A stretch of DNA of 64,000 bases from Sphingomonas alpina (GCF_014490665.1 NZ_CP061038.1:2418001-2482000); one strand, 5' to 3'. Numbered from the stretch's first letter, positions 25,668 through 35,003 are shown. The notes: generated by a model not told the origin, from the sequence alone. Translations and numbers: made by a program.

Positions 25668-26027
25668 ATGGCACTGCCTCCCACGCCCGACCCATCCGCC
25701 TTCATGCGCGAAATGCTCGGCCAATGGGAACAGATGACCAATCAGCTTGGTGGCGAGATGATGAAGTCGGGCGAGTTCGCCCGGGTCGTGCAGGGCGCCA
25801 GCACCGCTCAGATGAAAGCCCAGGCCGCCGCGCACCAGATGATGGACAAGGCGCTCGCCGCCGCCAACATGCCAAGCCGCAGCGAAGTCGAGGATCTCTC
25901 GGCACGCTTGCGCGGCGTTGAGGAAACGGTCGGACGGATCGAGGCGCTGCTGATGGCACAGGCTGGGATAAAGCCGCCCGAACGCCCGAAGCCGAAACGC
26001 ACCCGCAAACCGCCGGCCAAAGATTGA
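25668..26027 (+). CDS. PhaE-like PHA synthase accessory subunit (short)
   Basis: 119 residues from the ATG at 25668, with GAAGGA about 8 bp upstream. The sequence starts with PDPSAFMREMLGQWEQMTNQ, has a Met/Ala/Gln-rich helical middle, then EVEDLSARLRGVEETVGRIEALL, a heptad-patterned coiled coil like the C-terminus of PhaE, and a Lys/Pro/Arg tail (RPKPKRTRKPPAKD). It ends 10 bp before the PHA synthase gene. Full PhaE proteins are about three times longer, so this is a minimal form or a phasin-like partner; the assignment rests largely on context. Confidence 0.65.
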   Translation: MALPPTPDPSAFMREMLGQWEQMTNQLGGEMMKSGEFARVVQGASTAQMKAQAAAHQMMDKALAAANMPSRSEVEDLSARLRGVEETVGRIEALLMAQAGIKPPERPKPKRTRKPPAKD

Positions 26028-26037
26028 GCGAGACAGC

Positions 26038-27132
26038 GTGAGCATGGACGCGAGCGCCCCCGACCTGTTCGACCAGGCCCGCACCGCGTTCGACCGCGCC
26101 TTGCAGCGCAATTTCAAGGGGCTGGAATATTTCGCCTCATCCGGCCCAACGCTCGGTGCGAGCCCCAAGGATCTGCTGATTCAACGTGGCACCATGAATC
26201 TCTATCACTATCGCCCAATGTCGGACGAAGTGTATCGCGTACCCCTGCTACTGGTCATGGCGACGACCAATCGCGGCTATATCTTCGACATGGTGCCGGG
26301 CCAAAGCCTGGTCGAGTATCTGCTCAAGGCCGGATACGATGTGTTCATGCTCGACTGGACGCCGCCACGCCGCGACGAGAAGAGCCTGACACTCGCCGAC
26401 TATGTGCTCGACTTCATCCCTACCGCGATCGCCAGAGTACAGGAGGAAACTGGCGAAGAGGAATTCAGTCTGGTCGGTTATTGCTTTGGCGGCGTGCTCT
26501 CGATTCTGTGGGCAGCGCTCAACCCGCCAATTTCTACCAAGAATCCGGCGCCGATGAAGAATCTGGTGTGCTTCACCACGCCGGTGGATTTCTCCAAGAT
26601 GGAGATGTTCCAGGCCTGGGCCGACAAACGCTTCTTCGACGTCGACAAGCTGGTCGATACATTCGGCAATTGCCCGGCCGATTATCTCTACACCGCGTTC
26701 GACATGCTACGTCCCGGCGCGCGCATCGCAGGCAATATCCGGTTGCTCGACAATCTGTGGAACGACGAATTCGTCAAATCTTTTCGCATGTTCGATCGCT
26801 GGGCCGGCGACACGCTACCGCTGGCGGGCGAATATTTCCGCGAGACGACCAAGAAGCTGATGTGGGACAACCAACTCCATCACGGCACGATGGAAGTCGC
26901 TGGCCGCCCGGTCGATCTGTCGGCGATCACCGCGCCGTTCCTGCATGTCACGGCAGAACATGATCATATCGTCCCCTCCGCGGCGTCCGCGCCGTTGATT
27001 GAAAAGGTCGGCTCGACCGACAAGGAACAGGTGACAATGAAGGGCGGGCATGTCAGCCTTGTCGCCGGGGGCAATGCGATCAAGCGGCTATGGCCAAAAC
27101 TGATCGACTGGCTGGGGGAGCGATCGACATGA
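26038..27132 (+). CDS. phaC: Class III-type polyhydroxyalkanoate synthase PhaC
   Basis: 364 residues, the size of class III PhaC (class I enzymes are near 590). The lipase-box variant GYCFGG gives nucleophile Cys149, with Asp309 in AEHDHIVPS and His338 in KGGHVSL completing the triad. The block VYRVPLLLVMATTNRGYIFDM-like region and LDWTPPRRDE are PhaC features. It polymerises hydroxyacyl-CoA to PHA on granules. The preceding small coiled-coil gene probably encodes its partner, and a phasin is encoded about 2.5 kb downstream on the other strand. Start is GTG at 26038 or ATG at 26044. Confidence 0.88.
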   Translation: MSMDASAPDLFDQARTAFDRALQRNFKGLEYFASSGPTLGASPKDLLIQRGTMNLYHYRPMSDEVYRVPLLLVMATTNRGYIFDMVPGQSLVEYLLKAGYDVFMLDWTPPRRDEKSLTLADYVLDFIPTAIARVQEETGEEEFSLVGYCFGGVLSILWAALNPPISTKNPAPMKNLVCFTTPVDFSKMEMFQAWADKRFFDVDKLVDTFGNCPADYLYTAFDMLRPGARIAGNIRLLDNLWNDEFVKSFRMFDRWAGDTLPLAGEYFRETTKKLMWDNQLHHGTMEVAGRPVDLSAITAPFLHVTAEHDHIVPSAASAPLIEKVGSTDKEQVTMKGGHVSLVAGGNAIKRLWPKLIDWLGERST

Positions 27133-27665
27133 GCCATCATATCCGCCGGTTCGCGGCGGCCGATCGCGACGCCATGCTCGCCTTTGCTGAAACCTTGCCC
27201 GAACACGACCTGCTGTTCCTCGGCCGCGATCTGAAACACCCTCGCGTCGTCGAAGCGTGGATTTCGGCCATCGAAGAAGGCTGGATCGACAGCCTGGTCG
27301 CCGAGGACAATGGCAAGTTCGTCGGCACTGCCGCACTGGTGCGCGATCCGCTCGGCTGGAGCGCGCATGTCGGCGAGATCCGCCTGCTGGTGTCGCCGGG
27401 CAAGCGCGGTGCCGGCCTCGGCCGCGACCTGCTCGAGGCAATTTATTCGGTGGCGATGGAACGCGGCCTGGAGAAGCTCACCGCACAAATGACTCCCGAC
27501 CAGATCGGGTCGGTCATGCTGTTCGAAAGTCTCGGCTTTCGCGCCGAAGCGTTGTTGCGCGACCATGTCCGCGACCGCGCCGGCAAGCCGCATGACCTCG
27601 CCATTCTCAGCCACGACATCGCGCGGATCGCCGCACAACACCGGGCCTTCGGCCTCGACGAATGA
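27129..27665 (+). CDS. GNAT family N-acetyltransferase
   Basis: 178 residues from the ATG at 27129, which overlaps the phaC stop. The acetyl-CoA binding motif A is seen as LLVSPGKRGAGLGRDLLEAIY, followed by motif B around MLFESLGFRAEALLRDHV. Such single-domain GNATs acetylate small amines or protein N-termini; the substrate is not inferable. Coupling to phaC suggests co-expression with PHA synthesis, though this may be incidental. Confidence 0.85.
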   Translation: MSHHIRRFAAADRDAMLAFAETLPEHDLLFLGRDLKHPRVVEAWISAIEEGWIDSLVAEDNGKFVGTAALVRDPLGWSAHVGEIRLLVSPGKRGAGLGRDLLEAIYSVAMERGLEKLTAQMTPDQIGSVMLFESLGFRAEALLRDHVRDRAGKPHDLAILSHDIARIAAQHRAFGLDE

Positions 27666-27716
27666 ACAATAAGTACATCCGGCGCATTTAGACCGGAGTG
27701 AAGGAAAGGAAATTTG

Positions 27717-28511
27717 ATGGCAAGTCAGGCATATAATCCGGAAGCGATCCGCGCGCCGTCCGCGCTGCTCGCGCTGACGGAACTGCCCCGCGCACTCGCC
27801 GAGTTCGGATCCCTTGGCTTCGCCGCGCCGATCCTCGCGACCGCACCGCGCGGTGACGGTCACCCGGTGCTGGTGCTGCCGGGCTTCGTCACTTCCGACA
27901 TGTCGACCACGGTGCTGCGCAAATTCCTGACCGGCCTCGGCTATGAAGCCCATGCCTGGGAGCTCGGCCGCAATCTCGGCCCCAAGGCGATCGGACGCGA
28001 AGGCGAGAAGCTGGTTGCCCGGCTGCAGGCCGTGCATGAACTGACCGGCCAGAAAGTCAGCATCGTCGGCTGGAGCCTGGGCGGCGTCATGGCGCGCCAG
28101 CTTTCCCGTCGCGCGCCCGATGCGGTGCGGCAGGTCATTACGCTCGGCTCGCCCTTTACCGGATCACCGCGCGCGACCAATGCGTGGCGCGCCTATCAGA
28201 TACTGACCGGCCATCATATCGACAGCGACGATGCGCGGTCGCAGATGCGCGAAAGCGAAGCCCCGCCGCCTGTTCCCTCGACCTCGATCTTCACGCGCGA
28301 GGATGGCGTCGTTGCCTGGCAGAATTGCATCGAACCGCGCGATCCGCAGACCGACAATATCCAGGTCCATGGCAGCCATTGCGGTCTGGGCGTCAACCCG
28401 GCGGTGCTCTATGCGATTGCCGACCGATTGGCACAGGCCGATGGCGACTGGCATCCGTTCAAGCGCGACGGACTGAAGGCTTTGGTCTACCCCTTCGCCG
28501 GACACGCATAA
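27717..28511 (+). CDS. Alpha/beta hydrolase (lipase/PGAP1-like)
   Basis: 264 residues from the ATG at 27717, with a strong GAAGGAAAGGAAA site upstream. The oxyanion region VLVLPGFVTSD and the nucleophile elbow GWSLGG are clear, with LGSPFTGSPR after it, a pattern of triacylglycerol lipase or PGAP1-type esterases. The His of the triad is probably in HGSHCGLGVN near residue 220. No signal peptide. Next to phaC it could be a PHA or lipid depolymerase, but there is no direct evidence. A weak CTGACGG/CCGTCAG hairpin (28535-28565) follows without a T tract. Confidence 0.82.
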   Translation: MASQAYNPEAIRAPSALLALTELPRALAEFGSLGFAAPILATAPRGDGHPVLVLPGFVTSDMSTTVLRKFLTGLGYEAHAWELGRNLGPKAIGREGEKLVARLQAVHELTGQKVSIVGWSLGGVMARQLSRRAPDAVRQVITLGSPFTGSPRATNAWRAYQILTGHHIDSDDARSQMRESEAPPPVPSTSIFTREDGVVAWQNCIEPRDPQTDNIQVHGSHCGLGVNPAVLYAIADRLAQADGDWHPFKRDGLKALVYPFAGHA

Positions 28512-28595
28512 TCGTTTGATTGAGGCGTTGCCGGCTGACGGAAAGCCGCTCTACCCTCCCGTCAGACGATTCATCCGATATTGGCCCAGCCGATA

Positions 28596-29069
28596 TTATT
28601 TGCAGGCCTGCTTGTTCAGATTGCCGGCTTTTGAGCAGTCATAATGCAGCACCTTGCCGGTCTTGGTCGTCCACGCGACTGTCCGCGCCGATGGCTGAGC
28701 CGGTGCTGCGCGCTGAACCGCCGGGCGCGGTTGCAGCGCTCTGGCCGGAGCTGCAACTGCGACGGGAGCGGCATGGGACACCGGCGCTGCCGCGCTTTTG
28801 CAAACGCTCTTGTTCGCATTGCCGGGTTTGGAACAGTCATAGTTCCGCGCTGCGGTGGCTGCGGGCGTCGCAGTCTTGACCGGGGCCGCTTTCGGCTGTG
28901 CGACAGCTACGGGCTTTGCCGGCTGCGAGGTGACGGGCGTCGTTCCCTTGCAAGCAACCTTATTGGCATTTCCGGCCTTCGAGCAATCATAAGTCCGAGC
29001 CGAAGCAGGACTTGCCAGAATCAATAGACTTCCCGCAATCGATAGTGCGGTAGTGGTCGACCATGACAT
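28596..29069 (-). CDS. Secreted protein with three YDCSKxGNxNKxxCK repeats
   Basis: 157 residues with a signal peptide ending near SPASA. Three copies of a 15-residue unit, Y-D-C-S-K-[AP]-G-N-[AL]-N-K-x-x-C-K, lie at residues 27-41, 77-91 and 143-157, each with two Cys nine residues apart; the last ends the protein. Linkers are Ala/Pro/Val-rich and disordered, and partly repeat each other. The start has a GAGGAGA site. The motif suggests three small disulphide- or metal-stabilised knobs on a periplasmic string. I do not know the family. Confidence 0.75.
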   Translation of the reverse strand: MSWSTTTALSIAGSLLILASPASARTYDCSKAGNANKVACKGTTPVTSQPAKPVAVAQPKAAPVKTATPAATAARNYDCSKPGNANKSVCKSAAAPVSHAAPVAVAAPARALQPRPAVQRAAPAQPSARTVAWTTKTGKVLHYDCSKAGNLNKQACK

Positions 29070-29296
29070 CTTCCATCTCCTCGATCAGCCGGCTTTAACC
29101 GGCGCAACCGAGGTGCTCTTGCCAAGTTATTAATTCAAATGAACTTTTTTTCATAATTTCTTCATGAGAACGTCATGATCCAGCGGAGTCATGATCATTG
29201 CGGTATTGAACGCTCTATACGCCTGACACCTGGAATCAGACGGCCAGCCATGCCCAGGAAGTGCGTGGCTGGCCAATCCGCTCCAAAGAAAAAGGC

Positions 29297-29650
29297 TCAG
29301 TCCTTGCCGCGCAGCGGCGCGACAGCGTCCTTGCCGAACTGCATGATCAGTTCCCCGATCTCGCGTGCTTGCCCCATGCTGCGGCTGCCCTGGTCGCGCA
29401 GGAAATCGCCCTGGATCTTCATTACTTCCGACAGGTCCTTGGCGCTCGCCGCGGCACGCATCGCAGCGAACGCCTCGCGCGTGTTCGCCTCAGCCTGGTC
29501 GAGCATCTTCAGGCCCACCGCCGAACTGCCCTCGGCGAGTTTCTTGCCTGATGACTGCATCGCCTCGCCGGCCTTTTTCGCTGGATCGACGACGCGTTCG
29601 TTGATCGTGTCCTTCACCTTGTCGGCGGTGCTCTTCTTGTCGGCCATCAT
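29297..29650 (-). CDS. Phasin family protein
   Basis: 117 residues, strongly helical and amphipathic, without Cys or signal peptide. The pattern GLKMLDQAEANTREAFAAMRAAASAKDLSEVMKIQGDFLRDQ-type region matches phasin_2 proteins, with a short Lys/Asp-rich N-terminus. Phasins coat PHA granules. Its start overlaps the stop of the wax synthase gene (ATGA), so both lipid-granule genes are co-translated. A GGCCAGCCA/TGGCTGGCC hairpin at 29242-29274 follows the gene. Confidence 0.88.
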   Translation of the reverse strand: MMADKKSTADKVKDTINERVVDPAKKAGEAMQSSGKKLAEGSSAVGLKMLDQAEANTREAFAAMRAAASAKDLSEVMKIQGDFLRDQGSRSMGQAREIGELIMQFGKDAVAPLRGKD

Positions 29651-31230
29651 TTTGCTCCTTGCTTGCGGGCTGCCGGTTTCCGGCCTGTAGCGGTCTGTTT
29701 TGCCGCGGTTTTCCTGGGGGTAGCGGGCTTCATTGGCACAGTCTTGGGCTTGGCGGCCGCCTTGGGTTTCACCGTCGGCGCCGCCTTGGCCACTTTGAGG
29801 GGGGTTGCCGGGGCGCCGGTGGCTGCCGCCTTCAGCGCCTCGAACGACGACCGTAGCGCAGCCGCATAATTTTGCGGATCGGGCATCATGTCGCGATCGC
29901 AGGTGAACGACACTGCGATGGTGTCGCCATAGGAATAGACCGGATTGATCAGCCCCATCGAATCGAACACCGGCGCGGTGCCGTACATCGCAACCATGCG
30001 CGCGCCGCAGAAATACATCGGCACGCGGCTACCCGGGACATTCGTCACCACCGTGTTGAACACCGGCGCATGCGTGTTGGCCGCCCCGACGCGGGTGTAG
30101 AGCCGCGCCGCCAGCCCAGCGAGGCCCGAGGGGATCAACTGGCTGTAATCGGCCAGCGTACGCGCCCCGACCGCATTGGTCATCGCCTTGGAGTTGACCG
30201 CCTGGTCATGGACATATTGCAGCCGCTCCATCGGGTCGGCGATATGCGTGCCGAGCGGAATGACCATCGCCGAGACGAGATTTCCCAGCGCCGCCTTCTC
30301 GCCCTCGCCGCGCACCGAGATCGGCGCCATCGCAGTCAATGACTCCTTGGGCAGCTCAGCCTTGTCATCGAGATATTGCCGCAGGCCGCCGCCGACGATC
30401 GCAAGGATCACGTCATTGACCGTCGCATCAGCCACCGCCTCCTTCATTGCACGGATATCAGCAAGCTTGAACGGCACTGCATCCCAGACGCGATGCGCCG
30501 AGACCTTGCCGTTGAAGCGCGTCTTCGGCGCCATCTTGGTGTTGGCGATGCTGACATCGCCCTTGCTCACCGTCGCGGCGAGCTTGGCCATGCCGGGCAA
30601 GGACCGGCCAATCGTCTCCATCACGCGCATCGGCTGGCGCAGCGAATTGAAATAACTGCGCGTCAGCAGGTCGGCCACATTAGGCATGTTCTCGGGTTGC
30701 CAGTCATCGGTCTTTTCCGGCGGCTTCATGCTTGCATCGAGATCATGCACCGCGGCCGACATCTCGACCCCCGACATGCCATCGATCGCGGCGTGATGCA
30801 CCTTCGACACCAAGGCGAAACAGCCCGGCGGCAGGCCTTCGACATTGTCGAGCCCTTCGACGACGGTGAACTCCCATAACGGTTTGCTCAGGTCCATCGG
30901 CCGCGAATGCAGCCGAGCGACCTGGATGCATAACTGCCGCCAGTCGCCCGGCTTGGGCAATGCGATGTGGCGAACATGGAATTCGATGTCGAACTCGGGA
31001 TCCTCGATCCAGTAGGGATGGTCGAGATCGAACGGCACGCGCACCAGCCGCTGGCGAAAACTGCGCGCGCCGCCCAGCCGGCTCTCGATGAAACTCAGCA
31101 CATCCTTGAAGCGCACGAACCCGCCCGGCGCGGTCGATGGATCATAGATGCCGACCGATCCGATATGCATCGGCGTATGCGGCGTCTCCAGATAGACGAA
31201 CGAGGCATCCTGGCCCGACAGTTGCAGCAT
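29647..31230 (-). CDS. Wax ester synthase / diacylglycerol acyltransferase (WS/DGAT) with basic C-terminal tail
   Basis: 527 residues from the ATG at 31230 (GGGGAGAG upstream; GTG at 31233 is adjacent). The acyltransferase motif HHAAIDG lies at about 146-152 and the C-terminal half has the NVPGSRVPMYFCGARM block of this family. The enzyme joins fatty acyl-CoA to alcohols or diacylglycerol for neutral lipid storage. After about residue 470 the protein continues into a disordered Lys/Ala/Pro tail (KPKAAAKPK, RKTAAKQ), similar in composition to the PhaF DNA-binding tail and absent from typical WS/DGATs. It lies between the P450 and phasin genes. Confidence 0.9.
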   Translation of the reverse strand: MLQLSGQDASFVYLETPHTPMHIGSVGIYDPSTAPGGFVRFKDVLSFIESRLGGARSFRQRLVRVPFDLDHPYWIEDPEFDIEFHVRHIALPKPGDWRQLCIQVARLHSRPMDLSKPLWEFTVVEGLDNVEGLPPGCFALVSKVHHAAIDGMSGVEMSAAVHDLDASMKPPEKTDDWQPENMPNVADLLTRSYFNSLRQPMRVMETIGRSLPGMAKLAATVSKGDVSIANTKMAPKTRFNGKVSAHRVWDAVPFKLADIRAMKEAVADATVNDVILAIVGGGLRQYLDDKAELPKESLTAMAPISVRGEGEKAALGNLVSAMVIPLGTHIADPMERLQYVHDQAVNSKAMTNAVGARTLADYSQLIPSGLAGLAARLYTRVGAANTHAPVFNTVVTNVPGSRVPMYFCGARMVAMYGTAPVFDSMGLINPVYSYGDTIAVSFTCDRDMMPDPQNYAAALRSSFEALKAAATGAPATPLKVAKAAPTVKPKAAAKPKTVPMKPATPRKTAAKQTATGRKPAARKQGAK

Positions 31231-31307
31231 CACTCTCTCCCCGTTCCGCCCGCTTTGCGGTGCTATTATTCGATCAACTCACCCACTCGCCGGAATGTCA
31301 CTCGGCA

Positions 31308-34300
31308 TCACTTGCCGAACCCGAACACGTCCTGGTGGAAACGCCCGTCTTCGATCAACGTTTCAAGCCATTCCGACCCCTGCGCATGCTCGTCGCCAAT
31401 CTGCTGCATCTGGATCCGGATCAACGTATCGCGCACCGCCGGCGCCATGAAGCGCCCGTCCCCGCATAAATAGATATGTGCGCCCGCCTGGATCGCCGCC
31501 CAGACCCGTTCCTGTTCGGCCCACAGCGCGTCCTGGACGAATTTCCACGGATGGCTCTCGACCGCCGAGAAAGCGAGATACGGATCGACTACCTGCTCTT
31601 TTGCCCAAGCCTCGATTTCGTCACGGCAGAACCAGTCATGATCCGGGTGGCGGCAGCCGAAGAACAACAGGCTTTGCGCGACCTCTTCGCCCGCCGCCTT
31701 CTGACTGCTGCGTTCCTGGATGAACCCGCGCAGCGGCGCAAAGCCGGTGCCGGGGCCGATCAGAATCATCGGCACGGTCGGATCGGCGGGCGGCGCGAAC
31801 GGCGGATTGGGTCGCCGAACATAACCGAAGACATGATCGCCTGCGGCCACGCCCTGCATATAGCCGCTGGCAAACCCACGATGCTCGCCAAGGCCGGACC
31901 AGGCGGGCGCCGCCATGGTGCCGACGATCAGGTCGGCGATCTCCGGCTCGACCAGCGGGCTCGAGGCAATCGAATAGAAACGCGGTGCAATCGCTGCCGA
32001 AAGTTCGACCAGGCTGTCGAGCGACAGTTCGGCGGCCGGATGATGATCGAGCAAATCGAGCAAAGTCAGCCTCTTACCTGCGACCTCGGCATCGTAAGTC
32101 TCCTCGAGCTGCGCCAGCTCGCGTTTGGTGTTTGGACAGCGTGTCTGCGCAGCAATCACGCCAAGCGCGCGTCTGGGCAGCGGATCGGACAGTTCGACAA
32201 AGTCGGTCAGCAGCTGGCGCACCGTCACGGTCTGACCGAGCGGGAGATGCTTGAACCGCCCGCCCTGCCCGTCGACGCGCAGTTGCGCGGCACCGGCCAG
32301 CCCGAGCCGCTCGATCGCGCGCGTCACCAGTTCCGGGCGATTTCGCGCATAAACCGCGATATGGTCGCCACTGTGGTAGTGCTGCCCCTCGGGCAGACGA
32401 ATACGGATGAACCGGGTGGAGGGCCGGGGCGGCTCCTTGGCGAAATCCCATAACCCGTCGGCGGGCCGGATCATCTCGTCATTCGCGACGATCTCCAGCC
32501 GCTGGGCATGTTCAGGCAAAGCTTGAGCGCGCACGTCTGACGTGTCGACTACTTGCAGCGACAGGGTCGAGGTCGACTCGCTCGGCTCTGCCTCGCTACC
32601 CAACGCCTTCCATAAATCGCGCACAAAGCCGGCGACCGCGCCGTCGAAATCACCCTGTCCATCGGCTTCGGCCCGTGGCAGCAGCCGCGTCGCGCCGGCC
32701 GCTTCAATCGCGGCATCCACGCGCTTGGGGAAATTCTGGTAATTGGGCCATTGCGAATTGCCGATGCCGAGCACGGCAAAACGCGCGCCCGACCAATCCG
32801 CGCCGTCGAACGCGCCGGCATCGAGCCCGCGCTCGACCTCGATCGCGCTGTCCGGCGCCCGGCCATTATAGGTCGCGGTGACCACCACGATCACCTTGTC
32901 CTCAGGTTCCGACCCGCCCTTGAAGCTCTCATCCATCGACCGGACAATGGTCTCGAACCCGTCGAGATTCGCCCGCGCAGCGATCTCCTCGGCAATGTCG
33001 CGCGCCGTACCCAAGCTCGATCCATAGATCACCGCGAAACGTTGGCCGCTGCCCGACACCGCCGCGACCGGTGATTCCTCGTCCACCGTTTCCAAAGCGA
33101 GCGGCACCGCGATCCGCTCATGCGGCTGGCGCAGCCGCACCCGCATGTAGAATTCGTCCGGCTTGATCGACAGCGTCTCCTTGATGCGCAGCCGGTAATT
33201 ATGCGGATCGCTGATCGCGAATTTCTGCAGGATCATGGCCAGCGCCATCTTCGCCTCGACCATCGCGAATTGCCGGCCGATGCACGCACGCTCGCCATTG
33301 CCGAACGGCTTATAGGCATGCGGATGCCGCGCGGCTTCCGCCTCGGGCAGCCAGCGATCGATGTCGAACTCGTCCGGATCCTCCCATACATTCGGATCAC
33401 GATGCAGGCCCGGCGAGAAGACGTTGATCGGGCGATCCTTGCGCACCGTGTAGGCGCCGCCGATCACTTCGTCCTCATAGGCCGCGAGCGTGAAAGCGGG
33501 CGCGGTCGGCCACAACCGCATCGCTTCCTTCAGGATACGCTCGATCACTTCCAGCTTGGCGATGTCGCTATAATCAGGCCGCTTGTCGCCCGGCAGCACG
33601 CGGTCGATTTCGGCATAGGCCTGGGCCAGCACGTGCGGATGACGCAGCAGCAAATGCTGCGAGAAGGTCAGCAGGCCGGATGTCGTCTCATGCCCAGCAA
33701 TCAGGAAGGTCAGCACCTGATAGCGGATATTGATATCGTCCAGCCCCTCGCCCGTTTCCGGATCGATCGCGCTGACCATCAGGTTGAGCAGATCCTTGCC
33801 GTCGTTCGGATTTTTACGCCGCTCAGCGATGATGCCGTCGACCAGCGCGTTCATCTCGGCGATGTCCGCTTCATACTGACGCTCGGCCTTTTTCGCGAAG
33901 CGCTGCTGAATCGGCATCCGCGTGATCATGTTGAGCGATTCGCCCAGCACCCGCGCCAATGCCTCGAGGAAACTGTCGAGTTCCTCCTTCTCGAAACTGT
34001 CGAACCGGTGCCCGAACCCGGCGATCGCGATCGAATCGAGCGTGAAGCGGGTCATGTCGTCGGCGACCAGCACATCGGTGCCCGACAGCCGGCTCCATTT
34101 CGCGACCATCTGGTCGGCGACTTCGAGCATCATGTCGTAATAGCCGCGCATCGCGCGCTGGCTGAATGCCGGCAGCAGGATGCGGTGCGCCTTGCCCCAA
34201 TTGGGCTCTTCGCTGAATGCGGTGAACAGCCCGTCCCCGGCGAATTTACGCACGACGCGCAGGCCCGGCCCCGGCATCTTGCGAAAGCGGGTTTCGTCAC

Positions 34301-34508
34301 ACAATTCGGCGACCAGATCCGGGCTGGTGACGAACAGGCCGACGCGGCTGCCGAATTTCAGCTTGAAGATGCCGCCGGGAAATTCACGACTGACGCGCAG
34401 CAGATATCCGATGAGTCCCGACCGGGCGATCTGATGAAGATGTCCGACGACCGGCAGCCCTGGCGGCGACGGTATCGTCGGCCGATCAACCGCGGGAGCT
34501 GTCGCCAT
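31308..34508 (-). CDS. Self-sufficient cytochrome P450/NADPH reductase (CYP102, P450 BM3 type)
   Basis: 1066 residues, the size of CYP102 fusions. The P450 domain has the I-helix motif AGHETTS (271-277), ExxR (LKEAMR context) and the heme loop FGNGERACIG with Cys409. From about residue 490 the flavodoxin domain starts (VIYGSSLGTARDIAEEIA), followed by FAD- and NADPH-binding domains (FYSIASSPLV, GPGTGFAPLRGF). Such enzymes hydroxylate fatty acids near the chain end. It is transcribed 77 bp ahead of the WS/DGAT and phasin genes, which suggests a joint fatty acid and storage lipid function. Confidence 0.95.
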   Translation of the reverse strand: MATAPAVDRPTIPSPPGLPVVGHLHQIARSGLIGYLLRVSREFPGGIFKLKFGSRVGLFVTSPDLVAELCDETRFRKMPGPGLRVVRKFAGDGLFTAFSEEPNWGKAHRILLPAFSQRAMRGYYDMMLEVADQMVAKWSRLSGTDVLVADDMTRFTLDSIAIAGFGHRFDSFEKEELDSFLEALARVLGESLNMITRMPIQQRFAKKAERQYEADIAEMNALVDGIIAERRKNPNDGKDLLNLMVSAIDPETGEGLDDINIRYQVLTFLIAGHETTSGLLTFSQHLLLRHPHVLAQAYAEIDRVLPGDKRPDYSDIAKLEVIERILKEAMRLWPTAPAFTLAAYEDEVIGGAYTVRKDRPINVFSPGLHRDPNVWEDPDEFDIDRWLPEAEAARHPHAYKPFGNGERACIGRQFAMVEAKMALAMILQKFAISDPHNYRLRIKETLSIKPDEFYMRVRLRQPHERIAVPLALETVDEESPVAAVSGSGQRFAVIYGSSLGTARDIAEEIAARANLDGFETIVRSMDESFKGGSEPEDKVIVVVTATYNGRAPDSAIEVERGLDAGAFDGADWSGARFAVLGIGNSQWPNYQNFPKRVDAAIEAAGATRLLPRAEADGQGDFDGAVAGFVRDLWKALGSEAEPSESTSTLSLQVVDTSDVRAQALPEHAQRLEIVANDEMIRPADGLWDFAKEPPRPSTRFIRIRLPEGQHYHSGDHIAVYARNRPELVTRAIERLGLAGAAQLRVDGQGGRFKHLPLGQTVTVRQLLTDFVELSDPLPRRALGVIAAQTRCPNTKRELAQLEETYDAEVAGKRLTLLDLLDHHPAAELSLDSLVELSAAIAPRFYSIASSPLVEPEIADLIVGTMAAPAWSGLGEHRGFASGYMQGVAAGDHVFGYVRRPNPPFAPPADPTVPMILIGPGTGFAPLRGFIQERSSQKAAGEEVAQSLLFFGCRHPDHDWFCRDEIEAWAKEQVVDPYLAFSAVESHPWKFVQDALWAEQERVWAAIQAGAHIYLCGDGRFMAPAVRDTLIRIQMQQIGDEHAQGSEWLETLIEDGRFHQDVFGFGK

Positions 34509-34603
34509 CCATCACCTCCGGTCCGTTCTGTCTGCACATCAACACAGTGCGAAGCGCGGTGCAACCGAAGCGGCCAAATAAGATGGCCGCACTCCGTCGA
34601 GCG

Positions 34604-34834
34604 TCAGAGCCCGTGTTCGCCCGCCTTGGTCGATGTGTCCGCGCCGGGCAGGTCGATCCGACGAATCCAGCCATCATCCGTTTTGACCATGCTCGCCCCG
34701 CACCCGATGCACACGCTGCGCCACATCTTCTGTACCCGACGGACATTGTTCCCGTCGCGATGATGGTGCCCCAGCTTGCATGCGAGTTTTTGAAAGACCC
34801 CAAGCCTCGGGGCCATCTTCCTTCCTTCTGACAT
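34604..34834 (-). CDS. Small predicted zinc-binding protein
   Basis: 76 residues (or 70 from a second ATG at 34816, which has GAAGGAAG upstream). Cys19, a His triple (23-25) in CKLGHHHRDG, then Cys42 and Cys45 in SVCIGCGASM form a plausible zinc site, followed by GWIRRIDLPG. The spacing resembles DUF1660-like small proteins. It fills most of the gap between the P450 gene and the next plus-strand gene; the opposite-strand frame here is not convincing. Confidence 0.6.
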   Translation of the reverse strand: MSEGRKMAPRLGVFQKLACKLGHHHRDGNNVRRVQKMWRSVCIGCGASMVKTDDGWIRRIDLPGADTSTKAGEHGL

Positions 34835-35003
34835 GGCGCCCCTTCCCTGTGTGGCCGGACTTTGCCGGCAACTGCCCCTTTTTCGAGATGAACCGAGCCT
34901 AACCTGAGGACGAGCCGAAGCGAAGCTCTAAAACGACGTTTCACCCGATATTTGCACGACACGCTTAACACGCCCTCAACCACGCCTGTGTCACAGGGTA
35001 TTC

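Noticed and set aside
33120..34763. 547-residue plus-strand ORF opposite the CYP102 gene
   Set aside because: Composition and lack of motifs show it is the antisense shadow of the P450 domain.
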